A DNA stretch of 64,000 nt from Enoplolaimus lenunculus (lineage: Eukaryota; Nematoda; Enoplea; Enoplida; Thoracostomopsidae). Positions 13,443 through 25,694 of this stretch are shown here, one piece after another. Each line of letters opens with the position of its first letter. The first letter of the stretch is position 1. The notes below the pieces were generated by a model that saw only the letters and a program-made list of their open reading frames with translations, had not been told where the DNA came from and searched no databases. A program made the position numbers and the translations under genes. The DNA lies in assembly GCA_030248215.1 (NCBI GenBank), contig JASANG010001433.1, positions 124,001 through 188,000 on the forward strand, read 5' to 3'.

Positions 13443-14024
13443 TGCTTCCACTACTTGTGCTAGTTATTATACGGTTGCTTTACTACGTTGTGCACTACGC
13501 TATGTACTGTGTATTGCGTAGCTACTATACGTTGTATTACTTTCTGACTTTTTATGTGTGTACTGTATATTCGGGTATTCCATCGTGCAATATATACCCG
13601 ACATGTGCAAAAATGATTTTTCGTACCAAGCCTAAATAGCTAGTTACGTTCGGTTGTTTCTGGGTCTATTCCTTCGTTTTTTGTTTCAAATTATTTATTA
13701 AAACATGCGTAAACTTTCTTTAAAATATATTGTCAATGACGTACTTCATTCAACCTGTTGTAAGTAATATAATTTGTGCATGGAATGATTGTTTCATAGG
13801 TTTGTTTAACATATAGGTATGAATTATATTGCAAGTGTGTTTATTGCTAATTCATTTTTGCTAACAACTGATTGACGGTTGCAGTTTGGCTAATATGATA
13901 TCGAGACGTAAGTAAGCGTTGAAGGTCAAGGTGGGTTTGTCATAACTGCACGGTCGGAATGACCCCTTTTCCTCGAAGTACTGCGACTATACATGGTTTT
14001 TTCCTTAATTTTTCCGAAACATAT

Positions 14025-14092
14025 GGCCACGCCGGGATTCGAACCTGGACCTCGCACGCCAGTCAAGCGGCAACCCATTACACCACGCGGTC
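14025..14092 (-). tRNA. tRNA-like sequence, probably decayed (Val GAC-like anticodon)
   Basis: The - strand has acceptor halves GACCGCG and CGTGGCC (six of seven positions pair, counting one G-U), a TGGTGTAATGGG A-box and a canonical B-box GGTTCGAATCC with a four-of-five T-stem. Only three base pairs form in the anticodon arm (loop TTGACTG), and at 68 nt it is short. It may be a pseudogene or a SINE head. A covariance-model score would decide. Confidence 0.45.
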
Positions 14093-14384
14093 GATGTTAT
14101 ATATTTCTTTAGTGCTGTATGCGCACGTGTGGTGTGACTTAACATTACACACATTATACACATACACACATACACCACGTATACCAACAGGATGCTCCAG
14201 ATACATAGTTCAGCTTGTTAAAATAAAAGAACGTAGCCCCGTTTCTATGATTTTATTAGGTGGGGCCTATCGTACTAATTTTCAGGTGCCTGTTCTATTT
14301 AGCTTTACCGGATCCGGAAGGTGGAAAAATGCCAGAACCGGAATTCCGGTTGCACCCTGCCCGTAACCCGCTTTTCCAGTTGCT

Positions 14385-14665
14385 TAGGTAGCAGGTCTGA
14401 AGTCCCGGTTTCTACCTAGACTGACACGGGAGCTACACCGTAAGCGAATGGTTAATTGCCGCACTATGAACACGGTATCCAGTCGAAAATAGGATGGACG
14501 GTCAAGGAACGACCTTGTTGAAAATTGGGGCATGTAAAGCCTGTGAGACATGCTTGTCCTGGTGCAGAAGCAATATATGCAATGCACATGGTATAGTATG
14601 CTTGCTGGCAGCGTACGGTCTACACATATAGTCGACGTAAACGGAGTTGGACAAGCGGGTTGTCC
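14385..14665 (+). repeat. Dispersed repeat shared with 55.9-56.5 kb
   Basis: The stretch from the GTAGCAGGTCTGAAG region through CGGTCAAGGAACGACC, GGGGCATGTAAAGCCTGTGAG, and the GCACATGG to GTACGGTCTACACATATAGTCGACG run reappears in reverse complement at about 55960-56240. The distant copy is joined to tRNA-like sequence, so this is probably a SINE-type family. Confidence 0.6.
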
Positions 14666-15539
14666 ATGTGTGTATGCAGAATGCATTGCACTCACACATG
14701 TAACATAAATGTTTGCATGTTAACGTGTATGTTCACAATTTTTATTGGGTTACAATAACTGCTGTAAAACCAGATGCAGATGACGAGTGTTATTCTAGGG
14801 GCGTAAACAGAATGTCTCAACATATTTCTATTATTCCTAAGGATAAGCCTATTCTTCAGCGTACCAATGGGTCTATAACTAAGTCTTACATACCCTAAGC
14901 AAAAATAACAGATTTAATCCGAGCCAGGGATGGACGGGTACCGGCCATGAGAAGTCTCGGTCTCGACAAACTTTTGGACATCACCAAAAAAATATAATTT
15001 TCAAAATAAATTATTTTAAACGCTTTTGTCTTAGTTTTTTGTGCTTTTCATAGGTTTTTTGTGTGTTTTCAGAATATCTGCGAATAATTATTGCGTAACT
15101 ATGAAAATTTATAGATTCATAGCGAAATTTTTTCATCAGGCATTACTTGTTTCAACAATATTATATTCTGCTTTTTACAGGTATACCAGCATTTGCAGAA
15201 TCCTCGACTTTTAGTGTCGGTTCCAAACCAGCGAGACTTAAGAAACCGAGACCTGCCAAATACCGAGACTTACCCAGACTGAGACCGCGACTCCCATCCC
15301 AGATTTTGCATACCTCTGGACCTACAGATAAATGGATGCACTTAAAAATCATGAGCCATACGAATATTGCAACCGAACGCAACGCTGCAAAAACATAGAA
15401 TATTATAATAGAGTCGTTGTTAAAGGTTTAAAAATGTATCGATGTGAGATGTTAAACTGTGTCACGTAAACACTTTGGGTACCTTAAGCCAAGGAAGGAA
15501 AAATTGTAAGCCACGTTCTGATATCTGAATGCAATCTAG

Positions 15540-16231
15540 TGCGTATTAGATTTGAATTCATTGTCCGGCTCCAGCCGGGTATTAGATTATCCGGTTCCGT
15601 CAGTTTTTGATATCCGGTCACACCCGGATATACGTATACGTACTTAATTACTGACACCTCAAAAAAATGAAAAGATATAGGTAATCGCCGAAATAAGCAC
15701 AAAGGGGTAAGATTTGACGGAAATGGAGGTGCTGAGTGAAAAGAGCGCTTGAAAGTGAGTAGGAAGTAGAAATAGGGAATCTGAAAGTCAGGCTGCAACC
15801 GGAATCCCGGTTCCGGCGTTTTTTCACCTTCCGCTTCCGGGTCTGGTAAATTTTTACCGGAATAAAACATTCCGGTATTAAGTTTTGGTCGGTGAAAATT
15901 AAGGTATTTGACTAAAAACGGCGATAAAAATTGAATAGATTTCATTAGTGTAGTACGTTTGTAAACCGTGACAATCGCCGAAAATAAACCATTGAATGGA
16001 GAGTTCGCTTCCGTGGATTATTAAATTCTAAAATACAGCAGATAATAGAGTGAATACCTATCTCTAACTAGAATTATTTCACCAATAATATTGCAAAAAA
16101 TAAAATGAATTTTTTGATGGCATTTATTTGTCATTTTCCGGTTTCGGTTACGTTTTCTTTAACTTTTTCATTTTCGGTTAGGCAATTTGGGTTTAATATG
16201 CGGTTCCGGTAAAAAATCAATATCCGGTTCC
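15540..16231. repeat. Cluster of CCGG-rich CAGGGTGC-family fragments
   Basis: Contains GGTTCCGGCG, CCGGTTCCG, CGGATATC and related motifs on both strands with no open frame of interest. 15515-15640 resembles 54510-54595 (shared ACGTTCTGATATCTGAATG) and belongs to one sub-family. It is the landing site of the intact-looking copy that follows. Confidence 0.5.
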
Positions 16232-16650
16232 CAGGGTGCAACCGGAATTACAATTTACCGGAACCGGAACCGGAATTACAATTTACCGGAACCGGAACCG
16301 GAATTAGAAAATTTTACCGGAACCGGAACCGGAAAGTGAAAAATGCATTTCACCAAAAATTTCATTTTAATCTTATTTTTTGCTCTATTATTTGTGAAAT
16401 AACCTTAGTCGAACATAGGTATTTATTTTATTTGTTGTATTTTAGATTTTCATCATCGATTGAAGTGAAATCCACCATTAATGGCTTATATTCGGAGTAC
16501 AAGTGGCTTTCAAAAGAGATTCTTAAAAATTAGCAAAGTTAAGAAAACGGCCAAATTATAATACCGGAATTTTTAAATCCGGTAATAATTTACCGGAACC
16601 GGAACCGGAAGGTGAAAAAATGCCGGAACCGGAATTCCGGTTGCACCCTG
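16232..16650 (+). mobile_element. hAT-like non-autonomous element with 8-bp target duplication
   Basis: Ends are CAGGGTGCAACCGGAATT and its exact reverse complement AATTCCGGTTGCACCCTG. The flanks are CCGGTTCC on both sides (16224-16231 and 16651-16658), a perfect 8-bp direct repeat as hAT transposases leave. The subterminal DNA consists of repeated ACCGGAACCGGAA; the core is about 200 bp with no transposase. It is nested in an older member of the same sequence class. Near-identical relatives are at 26100-26476 and 40836-41100. Confidence 0.82.
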
Positions 16651-17382
16651 CCGGTTCCAATTAAATAGCAATATCCGGTTCCGGTATCCGCTAAATACAC
16701 ATCCGGTCACCCATGCTCGAGACTGGTGGAAAAAATCAAATCCCAAGAAAGGATATAGCTTGAACGAATTGGAAGCTTAGGATGAGCACCAGCGTAGTCC
16801 AGTGTGTAAGCTGAGGCTTAACCCGCACGTGCCAGCAAGTGTTATATATCCGTGTGATTATGGTGTTTGAGACCATTTCTTCTGCGTTATGTTCGAGTAG
16901 CAGCCTAATTTTAGAAGATTGCATGTCTGACCTTTAACTGTTTCAAAAATTTCCGAAGGGCCTGAGCACGCATGTATAATGCACTGTTCTGGTGTTTATA
17001 TTTGAAGCATGATACTTCTAGGTAAGCGTCAATGGTCTTGTATTGGGCATGCACATGTAATGTAACTTGCGAATTTTTTCTAAGATTTATCATTGAACAA
17101 TATATTGCACGAAAGCATTGCGGCAATGTCTGAATAATCTATAAGCTGTATTGATAAGGTTTCATGCTTAGGCCTCTTATGAAACTTGATAAATTTAAAA
17201 CCATATATAGAGACGGAATAAAAATTTTCTGAATTGCAAACTTGTTTAATATGACATGTTTATAATGTAGCTTGTTACGCGAAAACTAAGTAGTCACTTT
17301 AGTAAATGTAATATTTGTTTTGATGTTTTTGTGCAATATTGAATGTTTTGGCGTTTATATATAATTTGTTTCGGAATTTTAG

Positions 17383-20300
17383 TTTATCCGTAGCGATATT
17401 TATCACAATTACGAGGCAGAGGGATGGGCATCGCTTCATGAAGATGTTTTAGTTCGGATTTTTGGTTTGTTGCGACCGCGATATAGATATCGAGTGAGTA
17501 TATAGTACGCAAATTTTAAATATGTTTTAGACTAAATTATATCCAAGGTGCGAGTGGTTCTAAAAATGCCGGAGTCGGATACTCTAATATCCGGCCGGAG
17601 CCGGATAATTAATTCGAATCACATACTAGATGGCATTCAAATATCAGAACGTGGCTAACAATGCTCTTTTTCGTGACCAAATGTTTCCAAAGTGTTTACA
17701 TGAGAAAGCTTAATGGCTGACGCCGATTCATTGTTCATTCTTTAAAAACAACTCTACTCCACTATTCTGTGTTTTGTAGCGTTGCGTTTAGTTTCGATAC
17801 TTTGCATTGCCCATGTTACTTTTAAAGGCATCCAGGTCTATTATTTTTGCTAAGGCGTAGGCTTATTTATAGACTTATCTGTACGCAGAAGTTTAGGGCA
17901 AGGAATCGAAATGTGCTGAAATATATACTGTTACGCCTTTCCAGCGATTTTGAAACCCAATAAACATTGTAAACGTACACGGGCACATGCAAACATTTAC
18001 ATAACATGTATGATAGACAAAAAGATGTAAAAGTAACTCAGTTAGTTCGATAGTAGTTAACATAAATAGGAACGATGGTTTCAATTTTTTGAGCTTTTTA
18101 TAAAAACATTCTACAAGATAAAACACCGGGGCCGGATGTCATGTTTTGCCGTAGTCGAAGTCGGATATCCGGTTGCGCCCTGATTATAACTTATGCTGCT
18201 AGCACCACGTTGGTTAGTGTGCTATCTTCACGCACGCATATACCAAATTTAAATAGTATTTTCTTTTTAACTTGACTAAACTGAGTAAGTATATTGTACC
18301 GCTGTTTGATTTATTTATCCTTGACGTTGAAGTGCGACGTGTATAAGACTGGCATGTGAAAATGGTGGCATACGTAATATAATTAAATTATTGCGGAAGA
18401 TGCATTAGTTAGCAGAACAATTTGTTCAGGTCAATGATTGAGTTTAACATTCGCCTAGTTTACAATTTGCATAACAATCGTCTATATTCGTTGTGTCGGG
18501 CTTTTGAATGTGCATATCTTATGTTGAAATTATCTGGTAACTTTCGTTGAAGGCATCTCGTGTATGTCGCAACTGGTATTTTGCACTGCTTTTGCCACCA
18601 GTGTGGACAACGTTTGTATTTGAAGATTATCGTTATGTCCGAGCCCGGTATACACGGCTTGGATGGCAATATGTTCTTGATTTTTATCGTTTACGATACG
18701 TTGTCAACAATACTGCTAGGTTTTGGTAAGGATATATTATAGTATGATCGTGACTTTGACAGATAGTGATAATGTAGGTAAAGTGCAAAATGTCATAACG
18801 AACGCGGAAGCGATTGTGGTTGTTTGTACGGTACATATTTGAATTAACAGTGATGAGCTTTTAAGAATAATTCCCAGTTTCTTTTTTGCTTTCAGGCGAA
18901 CGTTGGTTATTAAACCAAGCTCATTCTACGAGTTTTTACGAGCACTCACTAATTACTCTGAGTATTACTCGGAGCAGCTGTCTGAAAATCCGTTTGAGCG
19001 TTTGCGTGAAGTTGAGCTAACATGGCGGCTTACGATCCGTGAATGGGATGAGCATGGCGAGCCTGTAGCAACAGATTATGGTACCGGAGGTCAGATGCTT
19101 CAGGTACGTAAGTTTTCTTTTTACTCTCAGGTGAAACTTTTGTTTTTGTGTGTCAACCAGGGCGATAGTCGTAATTCGATGAGTTTCGACGTTTGAAAAT
19201 TCACAATCCAAACTTTGGTATCAATGAGAGCGATATTTTTGGTTGATCCACAGTAGATCGAGGCATTAGGGTTGGTAGCTTGCATAGTATTTGTTATCTA
19301 GATAGTTTTGAAAGAATACGTATAAAAGGCAAGCACTGCGTCGAAAACAACCATAATGCATCATCGGTTATATATGTACCAGTCGTAATGGAACTACTTG
19401 TATTGAGCGACGCTCAGATAGAGGTACTTAGTTTTTAATCAGTCTAGTTTGACTTTCGAAACTTATAAAGCACAAACGGATAGTTTGACCCACTTACTTT
19501 TCAATTAGTTAATATGCAACTTAGTTATTAGCTAACTATTCGTTGATCTGTTTTGAAGGGTTATATACAATTTATTCATATTTCTCGCACCCAAAACCCT
19601 TTAGTGCTGAATTTTATTGCTTGCAACCGTAATAATTTTTAGTAACATAATTTAGAAAGTCCTAATTTATGCTTAACTAACTAAGCTAATATGCAAATTA
19701 GCTGTTAGCTAACTATTCAATTATCGGTTTTGAAGTTTACAAATAATATATTCTGATTGCTCGCATCCAAAAGCTTTCATATATTGAAATTAAATTGCTT
19801 GTAATTGTAACCCTAACAGTAAGTTAAATAATTTAAAATGTTCTAATTTAGGCTTAACCAATTACGCTAATATGCAAAATACTTACTAGCCACACATGTT
19901 CATTTATCGGTTTGTGAGGTTTATAAACAATTTATTTAGATTCCTCGCAACTATAACCCATTTAGTGCTGAAATTAGATTGCTTGTAACCCTAATACTAT
20001 TAGTGAAATACAGTAAAAAGTCCTAATCTTTGCTTAGCCAATTATGCAAATTAGCCTGTACCTAATAAACAGGCTTAAAATTTTAATACCTAAATGCGAG
20101 GTTAATACCCCAGGATAATAAGATTGCAAACTAAAAAATTTATCAAGATCCGTTCTGTGGTTCCTGAGATTCTCGTAAGACAGACGGACGGACCGGCATC
20201 CACCTTTCGACCCCCGAGTATAAAACAAAAAACGTTTTTTGAAACTCCGAGTTTCGCTCCGAGTGTCGCTTTGCTTAACCATCTTTCAACTTTCATGTTT

Positions 20301-22945
20301 TAAATTTTCAGCAGTAGTTGACTATATACTCATATCTGATGCCTGTTAAGATACCACTCTCAAGCAAGTTCCGAGTTCGTTTGAGTCGCCATCCCTAGCG
20401 AATGATGAAAAATTGCTGTCAGATTCGAAAACTATAAAAATCAATTTTACAAATGTAGTATGGCCAATATTGTTTGTTATAGATTTAATTTTCAAGACTT
20501 GTGTTTGCAAGCGGTTGGGTATTTTTAGGGTGTTTCGGCGTTTTTGTTTCAATTAGAAAGTATTCAACGACTCGCATTGCGCGACTTAAAACTCGATAAC
20601 GATGAGGCGTACGCGTTTTTCACAGCTCTGCTGGATAATTTTGGCTGCAAACTGACTCACTTGTGTTTACGCAACTTTACTAAAATTCAATGTCCACTCA
20701 CGTCGACTGGTTAGTTCACAGGACCGAATTTGAGAGCATTATGAAAACACTATAATATTGAGTTTCTGACGCTAGGCGACACGAGAATCTGATTTACAAG
20801 TGGTGAGCCTCTCGTTGTAGTTGGTCGCAGTCTTGGTCTATCTTTTTTGATCAGATACAGTTAGCAAAGATTTTATCTGCTACAAATTTAACTGTATCTA
20901 ATAAAAAAATCCACCGAGACTGGGATCAACTACAACATCAAAGCTAACAGTATGTAATTACGGTGTTGTGGATGAGATTACTATCTTGAGCCCGTATTCT
21001 TAAATGTTCATAGCACATCATCATCTGGCAATAAGTCTTTTAAATTTCAAACTAGCTAGTAAAGATCATCAAATCTTGGCATAGTGATAGGTTCTACACA
21101 CATTTGAGAATATCCCTGAGCAGAATTTAAACGAATTGATTTCTGTTTTGTTCTATCATGTTTATAATATTTATGTTATAATTATTTCTTGCTTGTTTAG
21201 CTCTCATTTTATTTTTTTATTATGTTCTAGGTTTATTTATCAACGTTCGCAAATTGATTTTATCACCGCAACATATTGACGATGAAACGCTTAAATTGCT
21301 TTCCGATAACAAGAATTTACGTGAATTTCTACTTATTCAGGATCAATATACATGCGAAGATATTAAACCAGCGTCGAGAAAAGCATGGCACCAGTTTATT
21401 GTCGCGGCACCATTTGTACGGGTAAACGGCCTTTAAACCTGTGAACCTCATTCTCGATTTTTTTGCTTCAGCTGTCATTACTTGGTGATTGATTTTGTAA
21501 CTTTTGGCATTCTCTGAAACTGTTTTTTCGCATTCTGGTAATTTTAGCACACTGTATCGTGTAATGTTGTTTCAAAGTTCTTAGAGAGTAAAATAGGTGG
21601 ACCAATTGAGTAGGTAGTATTAGATATCGCAAGGTGTTAGACTTTTTCGTAATATAACATTGTGACGTGTTTTCCAGCATTGTTGTTATAGGTACACTTA
21701 CATAGTCGAGGTTTGTGTGATAAAGAGATTGTGTTACAGCCCGGAGCACCGGTACATTCAATTGTGTATTATCGCAACGCAAAATCACAGCTTACACCAG
21801 ACGTAAGTAAGAATTAATAGCGATTGTCGTTCTAATACTATTGCATTTTGTACTCAGTTGCGTTGTATTTGTATATGATAGGCTCCAGCGTATATTGAGG
21901 CATAACCAAGGTGTACCCGGATATTAATATCAGGCGATGCCGGTGCCTTATAGTGATTTTGTATCGGAACCGTGTTTTGCCGGATATAGCTTTTACATTT
22001 TTGCTTTGTTTGAGGCGCAGGAGATACATATTCATTAAATTGAAACTGCTAGCAAAGATTTATTTCTTACTTCGGCCATTGTTTTAAGTTTTTTATTATA
22101 GTTTTCACTTATTTAATTTAACTCGTTTCCAGATTGCTATGACAATTGTGGAAAACTATGCCCGTTCGTTAACGACGTTTGTTCAAAAGGGATTTTCGCG
22201 ACGGTATCGTTCGAAACGGTTTGAAGAAAGAGCTGATGCAAGCTTTGTGGCCCTGTTACGCCACTGTTCTCACCTAACTACGATCGGTAAGCTCGTGTGC
22301 GATGGGTTTCTAAGTTGCGAGAAGTAATAGTTGAAGTAGTTTAGACGTTGAAATTGTAAGAATGACGGCAGTCTTAGTTTAGTATGGATGTTTTGGAAAA
22401 ATAACAATCAATTAGTAGTCAAAGTTTAAATCTACTATGAGAAAGTTTCATTCACGCATGAAGTTTTTCAGCAAGAACCTTTCGGCCTTGAATTACGACA
22501 AGAGTATCAGTTTTGTTCGGAATCTTTTTACAAAACTTGCAGCTGCACAAAGCATCTGACAATTCTAGGCGCAAAATTATCAGTGGACAGATAGGGATTT
22601 ATGGCTTTTCTAATGTTTATATCAGGTATTCGTGAACACATTTCAACTGCAACAGTGCTGTATTTAGCTCACTTAACTGCAGATCGCGGGTGTGTTGCTA
22701 AAGATCGTAACAACAACAATGAAATTTGTCCCAGGGCATTTTCATTGATTATTCGTGCAAACGCAGTGCTAAGACGCTCAAATGACTGGCCTTTTGAGGC
22801 TCATTCAGACATGTCGAGGGCGTTTTATAAATGGATCGCGGAAAATGCGAAGTCGTACGAAAAAACGGAATCTGCTGTGAGTAAACTTTACGGGAAAACG
22901 TGGAACTTTGCCAATGATAACCGCTATGTAGCGTTGTTTCCCTGA
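17383..22945 (+). CDS. F-box protein with leucine-rich C-terminal half (5' end not found)
   Basis: Exons: 17383-17493, 18553-18725, 18896-19103, 20529-20709, 21231-21421, 21692-21802, 22133-22286, 22626-22945 (TGA). Phases join across all eight; 482 residues are visible. The F-box spans the first two exons (GWASLHEDVLVRIFGLL, then ASRVCRNWYFALLLPPVW), the Skp1-binding fold of SCF ubiquitin ligases. The rest holds irregular leucine-rich segments (SIQRLALRDLKL, LTHLCLRNFTKI, NVRKLILSPQHI), the likely substrate-binding part. The layout recalls the FBXO33/FBXO39 type, but this is only a resemblance. The exon at 17383 has no Met, so an upstream exon must exist. The 20529 acceptor was chosen because a nearer one (20557) would hit a stop in frame. 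A later open frame at 23144 cannot be joined in phase. Introns carry two repeats. Confidence 0.83.
17547..18182 (+). repeat. CCGG-rich element in F-box intron
   Basis: Left end CAAGGTGCGAGTGG followed by GGAGTCGGATA and CCGGCCGGAGCCGG; right end GGATATCCGGTTGCGCCCTG. The ends are imperfect inverted repeats of the CAGGGTGC family. The interior contains the TATCAGAACGTGGCTAAC motif shared, in reverse complement, with 15500 and 54495. Confidence 0.6.
19378..20277 (-). repeat. GAGCGAAGC-family element, copy 2 (F-box intron)
   Basis: The reverse complement of copy 1: it opens on the right with a decayed GAGCGAAGC-like end, has the GTCCGTCC and GGAACCAC segment at about 20150-20200, four or so degenerate 165-bp units (19500-20050), and ends on the left at ACCAGTCGTAATGG. 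It lies antisense to the host gene. Confidence 0.75.
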
Positions 22946-25694
22946 AATATCATAGACTGGGTTTCTAAAATCTCTACTCTTGAGACCTCGCATTGTCTGG
23001 GTTTCTGAGACTCAACTTAAAAGTACAACTTTTTAGATATCAGAAACCCAGCCAATGTCTTATAACAGTTTTAACCTGCACCAAGACAGGTACATTGCCT
23101 AGTGGATTATAGAAACAGCTAATTTGTTTAGATTTCAGAGTTTATGGGCATTTTATTGGGTTATTGTTATGATACTTTGTATACAATTTCGGTATATAAT
23201 CATATAGTACAATTTTTAATATTTTGTATTTTAGACTGGGCAAAATTAAAATGTTTTAATCGAATTGCTTTCCATATTTTAAATTCATTAGCGCCTCGGT
23301 GTATGGCGTTGCGTGGCAATGTAAAAGTATAGAGCAACCCTTAAGTCGTGCACCGCTCTAGTTCACTAAATTCAGGCAAAATTTTAACGCAATTGAAGTT
23401 TTATAGTGATCGGAGTACAAACGTGATCTGATCACACTATATTCAAAATAGTTACAAATTTACATTTCCTGATAACCACTTGTACCAAGAGCTTGGAAGC
23501 TTAGGTCTAAGTGAATTTAAGCCTAAGCTCTGGGCATAGTGTTTTCGATATTCTTCGGGACCTATTCCATACATAGACGGAAACACTAAGTAACTAATTT
23601 TTCATGACGTATCTAAAGATTGAGCCATTACAAATTCAATCATAAAGTTGGTGTTTTCACCCTTTTCCACATAGGGTACAATTAGTAGCCATATGTTGCA
23701 CCCAGGCATAACTTTGCTTATGTACTGGGATTTCAAGCGCTTTCACAATGTATATGCTGTGTCAAAAAAGGCTTTTGGTCACCAACACACGCTTTCGGTT
23801 TACAGAAAAACGCTGGACAAATTTATAGGTACTAATTCTTTTGCAGAGCAATTTAAGAAGTATTAGACGTCAGCTGAGACAATTGTATTAGACGTCAGCT
23901 GAGATAATTGTGTTTCGAATCAGCGTGAAAGTAAATTTCAGATGAAATACTGTATACTTTTGCATGAAAGGGTTGAATCAAATTGTTTTTGTGTACATAC
24001 CAGGGTGCAACTGGAGGTAAAAAATACCGGATTCGGAGGTCAATGAAACTTGCCGGATCCGGAGGTCAGGCGAAATTAGGTAGTAAAATCATGGTTGACA
24101 AAAGTAGAACGAAACGCGCTAAACAGCAGGGTGCAACCGGAGGTGAAAATGCCGGAGCCGGAGGTCAACGAAACTTGCCGGAGCCGAAGGTGAGGCGAAG
24201 TTAGGTGGTAAAAATGATAGTTAATTTTAGCCAATATCTGCGATGTAAATTTTGCAAAATTATGTAAAATTTTACTACCTAAATTGAAGGAACATCCGGC
24301 AAAAATTCTACTGGAGCCGGGGGTCGATTTTCTGCCAGAGCCGGAGCCAGACCTCCGGTTGTACCCTGAAATATCAGATTACTTTGTATCCTTTATGATG
24401 ACTATTTTGCAATGTGTTTGCTCAAACATATACTGGTAGCCTTCTCGGAGCGCAATTGTATAGAGTGCAATCTTTTAATCTTGTTAGTAAAATTTTGTAG
24501 CCTTGTTTGTAGCATGAGTGCTTATTATCTACTGTATGGGTTGATAAGTGTTCTTTCAGACAAGTTTGGTTTCATTGCGTTTAAACGTACAGTAGTAACC
24601 CGAAAAAGTGGCCTTCGTTTTGAGTTCAAATTAATGGGGTCTTGTATCGCTAATTACAGTTCATCCGTGGTTAGAGTATATAAAAGACCAAACCAGAATG
24701 ACAACTGCTGAAATATTTTGATAGACCGTCGGGCAACCCGCATACACTTTATTAAATATAGAAGAAACCTTAGGTTTGTTGGGTCCAACTCGGTGGATTA
24801 TTACCGTTCGTGGAGGAATTGTCCTCCGGCGAGGCAAAATATTAATATCCGCCAAAATCTTACTCGTGTCGCTCAACATGTGCTATAGTGCATTAATGCA
24901 TGTTTTGTTGGTACAATTGATAACACTCGGCCAGTGTTACTTTAAGGGCGTGATAAGCGTATTCCTAAGCCTAAGCGTTGCAAAAATGCGTGCCTAAACC
25001 AATTTTCACTGAAACTGTAAATACAAAAAACATACTGCAACAAAAAGTCAAAAGTCACAATGTAGTTTTTGATGTTATTACTAAAACTTAAATTCCGGTT
25101 CCGACAAAAAATTTGATTTTGATTCCGCTTCCGACAATTTACTTCCAACTGGAACCCTGAGGGACGCTCCTTAAAGTAACATGGGCCACACTTTCCGTAA
25201 AGTGAGCTACGATGAACTCGTCGTGAACGATGCCCGTTAAATCACAATGCGTCGTGTTTAGCTGTTTCGTGGCACCGGGAAATATCTCAAGTCTAAGCTC
25301 GAAATTAAATCTCTGGTGAAATAGAAGATATTCCTGCTACTTAAAAAGTTCTGAGCATGATGATTTTCAGGGTGCAACCGGAGTTGTAAAATACCAGAAC
25401 CGAAAGGTGAAAAATACCGGAACTGGAAAACAAAAAATACGTGTTACAATTTCGGATTGGCTAATCTTGAAATAGCTGTGGGATGTAAATATAAATTTGC
25501 CGTGATGGTTGTATTTACAATCGCTAATTTTAACGATGATGTAATTATCTTTTCTCATTCTAACTTTGAAACCTCGTATTGGACTAAACTTAGATCATAT
25601 CGTTGTGGTTACGTAGAAATGTGGCACGTTTTCAATTGTTCAGAAATAGCGCAAAATATGTGAATCCTTTAATTCTGCAAAATTGGTGGACCAA
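22946..25694. other. Intergenic region between F-box gene and XXYLT1-like A
   Basis: No supported gene. Contents: a 25-bp tandem duplication at 23866-23915 (ATTAGACGTCAGCTGAGA core), a CCGG-rich double element at 24003-24368, a repeat at about 24550-24830 resembling 29600-29850, a TTAGGC-type patch at 24963-24976, and a CAGGGTGC remnant at about 25370-25440. Confidence 0.5.
24127..24368 (+). repeat. CAGGGTGC-family element with a half copy in front
   Basis: Ends CAGGGTGCAACCGGAGGT and ACCTCCGGTTGTACCCTG are near-perfect inverted repeats. A left-half copy (24003-24110) lies directly upstream in the same orientation. I see no clear target duplication. Confidence 0.7.

Larger units (their letters stand above)
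9499..17382. other. Repeat-rich intergenic region, no gene recognised
   Basis: Apart from the small elements listed separately (palindrome, tandem units, tRNA-like segments, CCGG-rich elements) I find no exon series. The longest open frame (12765-13097, +) has no recognisable domain. The 15.5-16.7 kb part is a cluster of CAGGGTGC-type elements. The undetected first exon of the downstream F-box gene may lie here. Confidence 0.5.

Noticed and set aside
15484-15945. 153-codon frame on - strand
   Set aside because: It runs through CCGG-rich element sequence and has no domain.
23144-23332. Possible last exon of the F-box gene
   Set aside because: It cannot be joined in phase to the upstream exon at GTGAGT, and the upstream exon reads through naturally to a stop at 22945 with family-like sequence.
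24412-24711. 99-codon frame with a hydrophobic start, considered as first exon of XXYLT1-like A
   Set aside because: It has no suitable donor in the right phase, and its 3' part overlaps a dispersed repeat; the exon at 25695 fits better.
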